Origin: Microbacterium aerolatum | GTDB taxonomy: Bacteria > Actinomycetota > Actinomycetes > Actinomycetales > Microbacteriaceae | Direction of reading: 5' to 3' | Assembly: GCF_007988825.1 (NCBI RefSeq) | Contig: NZ_BJUW01000001.1 | Location: 186,001-250,000, forward strand | Length of the DNA stretch: 64,000 nucleotides | Shown here: piece after piece, positions 43,019 through 50,751 of the stretch | Layout: each line of letters opens with the position of its first letter | Numbering within the stretch: position 1 is the first letter of the stretch | Translations under genes and position numbers: made by a program | The notes under the pieces: model-generated | Told to the model about the DNA's origin: nothing | Databases searched by the model: none | The model's input: only the letters and a program-made list of their open reading frames with translations

Positions 43019-43464
43019 GACCGCACGTAGTTCCCGTCCTCGAGGCCCGCTTCGATCTCGAACCTGTTGCGCAGCGGATCGCGACCCGCGAACAGGTACA
43101 GCACCGGCATCAGGAACCCGTAGCGCAGCCACTGAGCCTTGTGCACGGCCTCGTGCCGCAGCACCGCCTCGCTCGGCGCGGCCGCGCCGGTGAGATAGCA
43201 TCCGCCGACGCAGACGCCGCCGCGATTGAACGTCCACTTCGGCATGCCGCGGAAGATCCACAGACCGTTCCGGCGCTCGACCGGGCCGGTGCTCCACAGC
43301 GTGCCCCACACCCAGCCGACTATGGTTCCCCACGCGTAACCGGCACGGCTGATCGGAGACCGGAGCAGGAACGACGGGATGCGGCGATCGAAACGGCGGC
43401 CGCGCGCGAGGGCCGCCTCCGCCGTCGGTCGCCAGTCCGCCGTGGCACGGTATCGCGCCATCAT
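43015..43464 (-). CDS. Small protein with an HExxH zinc-protease motif
   Basis: A 149-residue protein with an HEAVH motif at residues 104-108 in LRHEAVHKAQWLR, followed 28-30 residues later by FEIEAG (E136 or E138). This is the gluzincin-type arrangement in which the second glutamate could be the third zinc ligand. Two cysteines (C85 and C89, GVCVGGCYLTG) lie just before. An aromatic-rich segment (GYAWGTIVGWVWGTLW) suggests membrane association. I do not recognise the family. It is coupled to the arginase-like gene by an ATGA overlap; the alternative ATG is at 43461. Confidence 0.6.
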   Translation of the reverse strand: MMARYRATADWRPTAEAALARGRRFDRRIPSFLLRSPISRAGYAWGTIVGWVWGTLWSTGPVERRNGLWIFRGMPKWTFNRGGVCVGGCYLTGAAAPSEAVLRHEAVHKAQWLRYGFLMPVLYLFAGRDPLRNRFEIEAGLEDGNYVRS

Positions 43465-44258
43465 GCGACCGCGCCCACGAGCCGGAGGATCGCCCCGAGA
43501 TCCTCCACGGCGTCGAGCGGCGTGCGGGGAGCGAAACCGGAGATCGTCGCGCCGGCGAGGGGCACACGCGCGCGCAGTGCCCGGATCGCCGCTGCCAGCG
43601 CCGCGGCGGACGCACCGAACGGCGCGGCCGTCGAGACGCCGGCGATCTCGGCCGGATCGAGAACGTCGACGTCGATGTGTATCCACACACGAGCGGCGTC
43701 CGACGCGGCCACGGCGTCGGCGAGGACATCGGGCTCGGCCAGATCCGCCACCGAGAGCCGAGTGAGACGCGACAGGGGCTCCTGCTCGGCGTCGTCGAGC
43801 ACTCTGGCGCCGACGACGATCACGCGTTCCGCAGGGAGTCCGGGGGACAGGGCCAGCTGAGGTTCGCCCTCGCCCAGGACGGCTCGCAGTGCCATCCCGG
43901 AGAACGCGCCCGACGGTGAGGTCTCATCGGTGTGCAGGTCGGGATGCGCGTCGCACCAGACCACGGCGAGATCCTCGCGGTCGATGGTGTCGAGGGCTGC
44001 CACGGTCACACTGCAGTCGCCCCCGATGATCACGGTGTCCGGTGTCATCGCCTCCGCGACCATCGCGCGGATGCGTTGCAGTGAACTCAGACGGTGGACG
44101 CCCGTGCCGAGGGACTCGCCGGCCTCCAGCGGGACGTCGAGCACCGTGGTGGCATTGCGGGGAAGGTCGCCCGCGATCGCCGACGCGCCGTCGACGAGGA
44201 GCATCGCGCGCGTGGAGGGTGAGCCCTGCCACTGGGGAACGACCAGGAATCGGGCCAT
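43461..44258 (-). CDS. Arginase/agmatinase (ureohydrolase) family protein
   Basis: A 265-residue ureohydrolase-fold protein. Metal-binding motifs are GGDCS (79-83), WCDAHPDLHT (D103, H105, D107) and HIDVDVLDP (D196, D198). The first motif is normally GGDHS; here the histidine that coordinates one Mn is replaced by cysteine C82. A mononuclear or altered metal site is therefore expected, and the true substrate may not be arginine. GFAPRTPLDAVEDLGAILRL ends the protein. The start is the ATG at 44258. Confidence 0.8.
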   Translation of the reverse strand: MARFLVVPQWQGSPSTRAMLLVDGASAIAGDLPRNATTVLDVPLEAGESLGTGVHRLSSLQRIRAMVAEAMTPDTVIIGGDCSVTVAALDTIDREDLAVVWCDAHPDLHTDETSPSGAFSGMALRAVLGEGEPQLALSPGLPAERVIVVGARVLDDAEQEPLSRLTRLSVADLAEPDVLADAVAASDAARVWIHIDVDVLDPAEIAGVSTAAPFGASAAALAAAIRALRARVPLAGATISGFAPRTPLDAVEDLGAILRLVGAVA

Positions 44259-44288
44259 CAGGGTTCACCCTCCATCAACGCGGGAGTC

Positions 44289-45032
44289 TCAGGACTCGAT
44301 CTGCGACTGCGCCTGCGAAGAGCCGCCGGCCTTCAGCTCGGCCAGGCGCGCCTCGACCTCGGTCAGCTCGCCGAGGTCGTCGAGGCTCTCGAACTGGGCG
44401 TCGAGGCTGGACGCGGCCAGTTCGACCTTGCCCTGCGCCAGTGCCTCCTGGCGGCGGACCTTGTCCTCGAAGCGGCCGAGCTCGCTGGTCGGGTCGAGCA
44501 CGTTGATCGACGAGACGGCATCCTGCACCTTGGTCTGAGCCTCGGCGACCTTGGCGCGCGCGAGCAGCTCGCTGCGCTTGGCCTTGAGCTCGCCGAGCTT
44601 CTCCTTCATGCCGTTCAGGCCGCTCTTGAGCTTGTCGACGACCTCGGTCTGCGAGGTGATCGTCGGCTCAGCTGCCTTCGCCTCGCGCTCTTCGCTGATC
44701 TGACGCTGCAGGGCGATCTTGGCGAGGTTGTCGAACTTGTCCGCGTCGGCGGTGCTTCCCGCCGAGCGCAGCTCGTCGGCCTTGCGGCTGGCGGCGAGTG
44801 CCTTGTTGCCCCAGTCCTTCGCGGCCTGGACATCCTCTTCGTGGTCGCGCTCGAGCAGCCGCAGGTTGCCGATGGTCTCGGCGATGGCGGCTTCGGCATC
44901 GGCGACGTTGTTGGTGTAGTCGCGGACGAGCTGGTCGATCATCTTCTGCGGGTCTTCGGCCTGGTCGATGAGGGAGTTGATGTTCGCCTTCACCAGCGTC
45001 GAGATGCGACTGAAGATGGACTGCTTGGCCAT
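44289..45032 (-). CDS. pspA: PspA/IM30-family membrane-stress protein
   Basis: A 247-residue, almost wholly coiled-coil protein of the PspA/IM30 (ESCRT-III-like) family that binds stressed membranes. It starts with the amphipathic helix IFSRISTLVKANINSLIDQAEDPQKMIDQLVRDY and continues with long heptad helices. It ends in a flexible Ser/Gln/Ala tail. AAGGAAA serves as Shine-Dalgarno. In actinobacteria the partner is usually a toastrack or membrane protein; here it sits downstream of a TPM-domain protein on the same strand with 56 bases between. Confidence 0.9.
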   Translation of the reverse strand: MAKQSIFSRISTLVKANINSLIDQAEDPQKMIDQLVRDYTNNVADAEAAIAETIGNLRLLERDHEEDVQAAKDWGNKALAASRKADELRSAGSTADADKFDNLAKIALQRQISEEREAKAAEPTITSQTEVVDKLKSGLNGMKEKLGELKAKRSELLARAKVAEAQTKVQDAVSSINVLDPTSELGRFEDKVRRQEALAQGKVELAASSLDAQFESLDDLGELTEVEARLAELKAGGSSQAQSQIES

Positions 45033-45088
45033 GGTGTTTCCTTTCGGTTGGAACGGAGTCTTTCGAGGTCGTGAGAACAGTGAGCGGA

Positions 45089-47095
45089 CTAGAACCGGCC
45101 CCCTCTGGACCGGCCGCCGCCGCGTGAGCTGCTGCGGGAACCACCGCCGAAGCTCGAGGGCCTGCTGCTGCGGCTGCTTCCGCTCGAGCGCCAGCTGCTG
45201 CCGGAGCTCCAGCCGCCGCCACCGCCGCCTCCGCCGCCGCCGCTGAACAGTCCGCCGATGATGCCGCCGAGAATGGCACCCCCGAGGTCGCTGCCGCGGT
45301 TGTAGCCGCCGCCGGACCAGCCGCCGGCGTTGAAGGTGTCGACCTCGCTGCGCGCGTACGAGAGCGCCTCGGAGGCGAGGCTGTAGGCGCGAGTCGCCCG
45401 CTCAGTGGCGAGCACCGGATCCGCGGCCTGCGCGGCGACGGCTTCGGCAAACGCGGAGTTCGCCTCGGCGAGCCGCGTGCGCGCGGTGGCTCCGACTGCT
45501 CCGCGGCGAGTGGTGATGAAATCGCCGGCCGTGGCGATCTGCGCCTGTGCCTGGGTGAGTCGCTGCTCGAGCAACCTCCGCGCGCGCTGTGCCTGTTCCG
45601 ACGCCTGCCGGACCTGGCCGAGCGCGGCGTCGATCTCGGCGTTGGCCGAGGTGAGGTCGTCGAGCACCTGCTGCGGGTTGCGCGCGGCGGACCGGAGGGC
45701 GGTCTGCGCGGCGTCGATGTTGGACCTCGTCCTCGCCACGATCGGGGCCAGCTGCCCCTGCGCATCGGCGATCGCCCCGGCAGCCGCGATGTCGGCTTCG
45801 AGATCGGTGATCATCGCCTGCGCCTCGCCTTCGACGGCGACGAGATTCGCACCCAGGGTGGTGACGGCGTCGACGAGGTTCTCGCTCTGCTCCACTGCTT
45901 CCTCCGCCGTGCGGATGGAGAACGCGGCCTCTCCGTTGCGGCCCGCAGCGATGGCGGCTGCGGCCTCGGCGATCTCCGTGTCGGCGAGGGAGAGGCGCTG
46001 TTGCGCCTGGGCGGGGTTGTCCGCGACCGGGGCCAGCGCCGCCGGATCGTAGGTCTGCTGCAGCGTCGCGAGAGCGGGGCCGGCTGTGACGACCGTCTGC
46101 TCCGCCGTCGTGCGTCGCGCCTTTATGCGCTCCAGGGCCTTGGGCGCTTCGGCTTCGAGCTTGCGCAGCTCTTCGAAGGCCTCGATGTTGTCATTGAGCA
46201 GGTCGTCGGCCTCGTCGCACAGCTGGATGATCCGAATGTGCCATGCGCGTCGCTGCTGCGGCGTGTCGGGGATCTCGTCGTCGAGCTGCTGCTTCATCGA
46301 GAACGCCTCGGCGACCTTCGCCCGGGCGGCCTCGACGACCTGGACGAACACTTCGCTCGAATCGTCGCCGTACTGAGCGACCGCGAAGCCGACCTCCTGC
46401 CGGCTCGACGTGATCGCGTCATCCGCCTGCACGAGAGCACTGCCGGCCTGCTTCTCGAGGTCCTCGTCGCTGATGGCTGCATACGGATCGTTCGGATCGG
46501 GAACCGCGACCTGCGCGGTCTGCTTCTTCTTCCGCGATCGCGCGACGAGCACGATGATCAGGATCAGCGCGGCGAGTGCCACCAGCAGGATGATCACCCA
46601 GACGAAGCCACTGCCATCGGACGTCGACTGCCCGGGAAAGGCGCCGGCCGCGGCGAAGACCGCCCCGCTCCAGTCACTCGCTCGCAGCTCGTCCTCCATG
46701 GCCTGCACGACGCGATCGATCTCGCCATCGCTGAGCGGTCCGTTCTCGTCCGCGGAGATCGCGTACTGACCGGCATCCACGGCCACAGCGACCAGGTACT
46801 GGTCGGTGCCGAGCCCGTTCTCCACCGCGGTCCGGTCGGTCCACTCGACACTGTCGGAAGGGTCCGTGAACTGGTCGACGAACACGACGTAGAGATCTCC
46901 GCCGTCCGCCTCGGCCAATTGGGAGAGTCGCGCATTCGCGGCCTCGATCTCGCCCGAGGAGAGCACTCCCGCATCGTCGGTGACGAAGCCCGAATCGAGC
47001 GTCACCGGCGGCGTGGCGACGGCGGCGGAGACGGCCGCCCCCGACACGAACATCGCTGCGATCAACCCCAGCATGATCGTCAACCGAGTTCGCAT
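45089..47095 (-). CDS. TPM-domain membrane protein with a long coiled coil and a Gly/Ser/Arg tail
   Basis: A 668-residue protein. A signal peptide (MRTRLTIMLGLIAAMFVSGAAVSAA) leads to an extracytoplasmic TPM (TLP18.3/Psb32/MOLO-1) domain (about 35-150: DSGFVTDDAGVLSSGEIEAANARLSQ). A membrane helix (about 165-185, GFVWVIILLVALAALILIIVLVAR) follows, then roughly 400 cytosolic coiled-coil residues. The last 60 residues are Gly/Ser/Arg low complexity ending RGGGRSRGGRF. TPM domains in plants and bacteria act in phosphatase-like and photosystem-repair roles. Being upstream of pspA suggests a shared envelope-stress role (inference). A GGAGGGAG Shine-Dalgarno precedes the ATG. Confidence 0.85.
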   Translation of the reverse strand: MRTRLTIMLGLIAAMFVSGAAVSAAVATPPVTLDSGFVTDDAGVLSSGEIEAANARLSQLAEADGGDLYVVFVDQFTDPSDSVEWTDRTAVENGLGTDQYLVAVAVDAGQYAISADENGPLSDGEIDRVVQAMEDELRASDWSGAVFAAAGAFPGQSTSDGSGFVWVIILLVALAALILIIVLVARSRKKKQTAQVAVPDPNDPYAAISDEDLEKQAGSALVQADDAITSSRQEVGFAVAQYGDDSSEVFVQVVEAARAKVAEAFSMKQQLDDEIPDTPQQRRAWHIRIIQLCDEADDLLNDNIEAFEELRKLEAEAPKALERIKARRTTAEQTVVTAGPALATLQQTYDPAALAPVADNPAQAQQRLSLADTEIAEAAAAIAAGRNGEAAFSIRTAEEAVEQSENLVDAVTTLGANLVAVEGEAQAMITDLEADIAAAGAIADAQGQLAPIVARTRSNIDAAQTALRSAARNPQQVLDDLTSANAEIDAALGQVRQASEQAQRARRLLEQRLTQAQAQIATAGDFITTRRGAVGATARTRLAEANSAFAEAVAAQAADPVLATERATRAYSLASEALSYARSEVDTFNAGGWSGGGYNRGSDLGGAILGGIIGGLFSGGGGGGGGGGWSSGSSWRSSGSSRSSRPSSFGGGSRSSSRGGGRSRGGRF

Positions 47096-47228
47096 TGCAC
47101 TCCCTCCGCGGGATCGTTGGGCCCTGGCGCTCCGAGTCTATTCACTGGCGGTGACAGACGATAGCGACTCTAGGGAAACAGTCTGTGTCGCCACCGAGAA
47201 GCGAACGCCGACGCATACCCTTGAAGGC

Positions 47229-48071
47229 ATGGACGACATGTACGGTTCCGACGTGCTCGCCGCGGGATGGCGTGACCGTGGCGCCAAGAAGGTTCTCGAC
47301 GTGCCCGCAGAGCGCGATCTCGTCGTCGAGGTCGCCGGGGACGGCTACTGCGGAGCGGTCACGCGGGTGCAGGGCGGAAACGTCGAGCTCGAGGACCGTG
47401 TCGGCCGAAAGCGAGTGTTCCCGCTCGGCGGGGGATTCCTGATCGACGGCGAACCCGTGCGCCTGACCGCACCGGCCCCGGTGAAGCAGGCCGTCCGCCG
47501 CACGGCATCCGGATCCTTCGCCGTCGGCGACCAGCGGGCGCGTACCGCGCTGCCCAGCCGCATCCTCGTCGAGGGCAAGCACGACGCGGAACTCGTCGAA
47601 AAGGTCTGGGGTGCCGACCTGCGCGTCGAAGGCGTCGTCGTCGAGTACCTCGAAGGCGTGGACAAGCTCGATGAACTGCTCCAGAGCGCACCCCCGAACA
47701 GCGCGCGCCGGTACGGCGTGCTTGTCGACCACCTCGTCCCCGGGTCCAAGGAGACCCGCATCGCGGACGCGATCATGCGCGGTCCGCACGGCCGGCACCT
47801 GAAGATCGTCGGTCACCCGTTCATCGACGTCTGGCAGTGCGTGAAACCGCAGGTGCTCGGCATCCAGCGCTGGCCGGAGATTCCGCGCGGCACCGACTGG
47901 AAGACCGGCATCTGCAAGGCGTTCGGCTGGCCGCACACGGAGCAGGGCGACACCGGTCGTGCGTGGCAGCACATCCTCGGCAAGGTCACCACCTACCGCG
48001 ACCTCGAGCCCGCACTGCTCGGCCGGGTCGAGGAGCTGATCGACTTCGTCACCGAGCCTGCCGGCCGCTGA
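47229..48071 (+). CDS. DUF3097-domain protein
   Basis: A 280-residue protein typical of actinobacteria. It starts MDDMYGSDVLAAGWRDRGAKKVLDVPAERDLVVE. A first beta-rich half (residues 20-90, GDGYCGAVTRVQGGNVELEDRVGRKRVFPL) is followed by a TOPRIM-like second half with ILVEGKHDAELVEKVWG and GVLVDHLVPGSKETRIAD, containing the glutamate and DxD-like acidic residues seen in TOPRIM nucleases. The biochemical function is not established. TACCCT lies 7 bases before the ATG. Confidence 0.85.
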   Translation: MDDMYGSDVLAAGWRDRGAKKVLDVPAERDLVVEVAGDGYCGAVTRVQGGNVELEDRVGRKRVFPLGGGFLIDGEPVRLTAPAPVKQAVRRTASGSFAVGDQRARTALPSRILVEGKHDAELVEKVWGADLRVEGVVVEYLEGVDKLDELLQSAPPNSARRYGVLVDHLVPGSKETRIADAIMRGPHGRHLKIVGHPFIDVWQCVKPQVLGIQRWPEIPRGTDWKTGICKAFGWPHTEQGDTGRAWQHILGKVTTYRDLEPALLGRVEELIDFVTEPAGR

Positions 48072-48100
48072 CGCGCGGGCGCTCCGGATACTCTTGATGC

Positions 48101-48826
48101 ATGCCTGAACCCCGCACCTTCCGCGATGAACCGGTCTCCTTCGTGCGCCGGAGCGGACGGATGTCGGAGGCCCAGGAGCGCGCTTTCGCCGAGCTGGCTC
48201 CGCACTACCTGCTCGATGTGCCGCGGGATGTCGCCTGGACCAGCGTGCATCCGGAGGCGCGTATGGATCCGGTGGCGGAGTACGGCCGTGAGGCGCCGCT
48301 GATCGTCGAGATCGGCTCCGGCCAGGGGCACGCCATCGTGTCGGCGGCATCCTCGCGCCCTGACGAGGACTTCCTCGCCGTCGAGGTGTTCCGGGCGGGG
48401 CTCGCCCGCACCATGCTCGACGCCGACAAGGCCGGCGTGCGCAATCTGCGTCTGGTGGAGGCGAACGCACCGGAGGTCCTGTCGACGTATCTCCCCGAGG
48501 GGGCGGCGACCGAAGTGTGGATCTTCTTCTCCGACCCGTGGCACAAGAAGCGGCACACCAAGCGCCGGCTGATCCGGCCCGGTTTCGGCGATGCTGCCGC
48601 TCGTGCCCTCTCCGACGGCGGGCTGCTGCGCCTGGCGACGGACTGGGAGGACTACGCGCTGCAGATGCGCGAGGTGCTCGACGCCGAGCCGCTGTTCGAG
48701 CGCGCGTTCGAGGGGGAGTGGGCAGAGCGCTTCGACGGTCGTGTGATGACGGCGTTCGAGCGCAAGGGCATCGCCAAGGGGCGCGAGATCCGGGATCTGG
48801 TCTACCGGCGGAAGCCCCGGGCGTGA
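48101..48826 (+). CDS. trmB: tRNA (guanine-N7-)-methyltransferase
   Basis: A 241-residue class I SAM-dependent methyltransferase that makes m7G46 in tRNA variable loops. The SAM motif is LIVEIGSGQGHAIV. DFLAVEVFRAGLARTM and the TrmB-specific WIFFSDPWHKKRHTKRRLI segment (catalytic Asp and guanine-binding region) are present, as are RLATDWEDYALQM and SKFERKGIAKG-like C-terminal matches (MTAFERKGIAKGREIRDL). TACTCT lies 6 bases upstream of the ATG. The stop overlaps the CPBP gene by GTGA. Confidence 0.93.
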   Translation: MPEPRTFRDEPVSFVRRSGRMSEAQERAFAELAPHYLLDVPRDVAWTSVHPEARMDPVAEYGREAPLIVEIGSGQGHAIVSAASSRPDEDFLAVEVFRAGLARTMLDADKAGVRNLRLVEANAPEVLSTYLPEGAATEVWIFFSDPWHKKRHTKRRLIRPGFGDAAARALSDGGLLRLATDWEDYALQMREVLDAEPLFERAFEGEWAERFDGRVMTAFERKGIAKGREIRDLVYRRKPRA

Positions 48827-49704
48827 CGGCTGCCGGCGTCCGCTGGGCACCCGGCCTCGCGCCTGCGCTGCTGGTCTGCCTCGCCGCTCCGGCCTTCTTC
48901 GTCGCCGAGTGGACGTGGCTCGGCTGGGTACTCCTCGCCGCCGGGATCGGGGCGGCCTGGCTGATCGAGCGGTGGCGGACGGTGGATCGGCCCGTTGTCC
49001 GCGCCGGTGCACGTCTGGAAACAGCCAGGGATGTCACGGCATCCGCTCCTTCGCTCACGCGCGATCTCTCGCTCATCGCGATCGGGCTGCTGATCGTCAG
49101 CGTCATCCCGCTGGCCGCGGAACTCGACAACCTGGCGATGCTCCGGTTCACCCTCGCGCTCGGCGGCGCCGTCGTCGTGCCGTACCTGATCTCGCGGTTC
49201 GTGTTCCGCGAGCGGGCGATCAGCTTCCCGTGGCGCACCGGGAAGCGCTGGGGCCGGCTGCAGTGGACATGGCTGATCGCCGTGCTGGTGCTCGGGTGGC
49301 TGATCCTGCCGTTCTACTTCATCACCAGCGGCGTGTTCCAGAACTGGCCGGTCGTGGACTCTCCCGAGCTGATCGCGCGCCTGTTCGTCGGTGTGGGCGC
49401 GGTCGGCATCTGGGATGAGCTGTTCTTCATCTGCACGGTGTTCGCGCTGCTGCGCAGGCACTTTCCGGATGCCGTCGCGAACGTGCTGCAGGCGATCGTG
49501 TTCGTGTCGTTCCTGTGGGAGCTCGGGTACCGGGAGTGGGGGCCGGTTCTGACGATCCCGTTCGCGCTGCTGCAGGGATTCATCTTCCTGCGCACGCACT
49601 CGCTGGCATACGTCGTGACGGTGCATCTGCTCTTCGACGCCGTCGTGTTCGCGGTGCTCGTGCACGCGCACAACCCCGGGCTGCTGCCGGTGTTCCTGGT
49701 CTGA
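48823..49704 (+). CDS. CPBP-family intramembrane protein, degenerate catalytic motif
   Basis: A 293-residue polytopic protein (about eight helices) resembling CPBP (Abi/Rce1) metalloproteases. The usual EExxxR of motif 1 is here DELFFICTVFALLRR, so the first Glu is Asp, and the expected FxxxH/HxxxN motifs are only partial (HLLFDAV). The residues may not support the full glutamate-His chemistry, so an inactive or altered member is possible. The GTG is coupled to trmB. Confidence 0.7.
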   Translation: MTAAGVRWAPGLAPALLVCLAAPAFFVAEWTWLGWVLLAAGIGAAWLIERWRTVDRPVVRAGARLETARDVTASAPSLTRDLSLIAIGLLIVSVIPLAAELDNLAMLRFTLALGGAVVVPYLISRFVFRERAISFPWRTGKRWGRLQWTWLIAVLVLGWLILPFYFITSGVFQNWPVVDSPELIARLFVGVGAVGIWDELFFICTVFALLRRHFPDAVANVLQAIVFVSFLWELGYREWGPVLTIPFALLQGFIFLRTHSLAYVVTVHLLFDAVVFAVLVHAHNPGLLPVFLV

Positions 49705-49732
49705 CCTGCCGGCGGGGTGCAGAATCGGTCTC

Positions 49733-50125
49733 ATGCTCATCATCGGCCTGCTGCTGGCCGCCCTTGCGGCGGCGTTCCACGTGTTCATCTTCGCGCTCGA
49801 GTCGCTGCGGTGGACCGAACCAGAGACCCGCAGGATCTTCGGCGTCGCCAGCGAGGCGGATGCCGAGACCACGAAGCCGCTCGCGTTCAACCAGGGCTTC
49901 TACAACCTGTTCCTCGCGATCGCGACGCTGCTCGGCATCGTGCTGGTGCTGTCGGGACTTGCGACCGTCGGGCTGACGCTCGTGTTCACCGGCACGGCGA
50001 TGATGCTCGCGGCGGCGCTGGTGCTGGTGCTGTCGAACCCGAGGATGGCGAAGTCTGCGGCGATGCAGGGCGGACTGCCGCTCGTGGCGATCGTGGTGAC
50101 CGCCATGGCCGTCGGGATCAGCTGA
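49733..50125 (+). CDS. DUF1304 membrane protein
   Basis: A 130-residue protein with four membrane helices (about 1-22, 52-72, 76-98 and 112-130). The family signature LAAAFHVFIFALESLRWTEPETRRIFG and AFNQGFYNLFLAIATLLG is seen. No catalytic motif. CAGAAT lies 7 bases before the ATG. The 3' end overlaps the convergent GyrI-like gene by 8 bases. Confidence 0.85.
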   Translation: MLIIGLLLAALAAAFHVFIFALESLRWTEPETRRIFGVASEADAETTKPLAFNQGFYNLFLAIATLLGIVLVLSGLATVGLTLVFTGTAMMLAAALVLVLSNPRMAKSAAMQGGLPLVAIVVTAMAVGIS

Positions 50126-50738
50126 CCGCCACCGGCTGACGGAGTAGGGTCCGGCGCCTCGCTGGGTCGCCCTTGCGCGGGTCGCTGAAGTAGATCTCGT
50201 GGTGCGTGCCCCTCAGCCGCATGCCCTGCTCGGGGATGAACTCCTCGTGCATCTTCGCGAGCACCGGCGCCTCGTCGTCGTACGAGCCGACGTGCAGCGT
50301 CTGCGCGCACAGCCCCTCGTGGAGCGTCTCGAGGCGCACCTCGCCCACCCGCGCCGAGGGGTTCTTGGCGGATGCCTTGGCGACGGCATCCGCGAACATC
50401 GCCTCGTCGATCCACTCGGGCTGCATGATCATCAGGGTCCAGTGCCACCGCGCCTTGTCGCGCGACGTGGTGAACGAGGCGTGGTCATCGGCCCACCACA
50501 GGCCCTCGAGCGGCATGACGGCGTAGTCGCGGTCGAGGCCCTGTTTGCTGGCGAACTTGAGGGTGTAGGCGAGCGGGTAGAGCGCCTCGACGGCTGTCGT
50601 GAACTCAGGGGCGCTGTTCGGGTCGCCGTGGCCGTCGATCATGAGGTAGCCGAGCGCGGGCACCTCGACGAGGTCGAATCTGCCTTTGCGTGCCCGGTAC
50701 GCGTCGATCGTCTTCTTGAAGTCGACCTTGGCGTTCAT
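50118..50738 (-). CDS. GyrI-like small-molecule-binding protein
   Basis: A 206-residue protein with a GyrI-like fold (SOUL/BTAD-related beta-barrel) used by bacteria to bind small hydrophobic molecules or hydrolyse cyclopropanoids. Matches include VDFKKTIDAYRARKGRFDLVEVPALGYLMIDGHGDPNSAPEF and QTLHVGSYDDEAPVLAKMHEEFI, typical of the YdhR/CmlT-type GyrI proteins of actinobacteria. No fused DNA-binding domain. The start is the ATG at 50738, 13 bases after the thrC stop on the same strand. Confidence 0.8.
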   Translation of the reverse strand: MNAKVDFKKTIDAYRARKGRFDLVEVPALGYLMIDGHGDPNSAPEFTTAVEALYPLAYTLKFASKQGLDRDYAVMPLEGLWWADDHASFTTSRDKARWHWTLMIMQPEWIDEAMFADAVAKASAKNPSARVGEVRLETLHEGLCAQTLHVGSYDDEAPVLAKMHEEFIPEQGMRLRGTHHEIYFSDPRKGDPARRRTLLRQPVAVS

Positions 50739-50751
50739 ATCGGATGTCGGC

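Noticed and set aside
45100..45260. Repeat DNA or triplet repeat in the TPM gene
   Set aside because: This is low-complexity coding sequence for the Gly/Ser/Arg tail; the frame is intact and no unit is conserved exactly.
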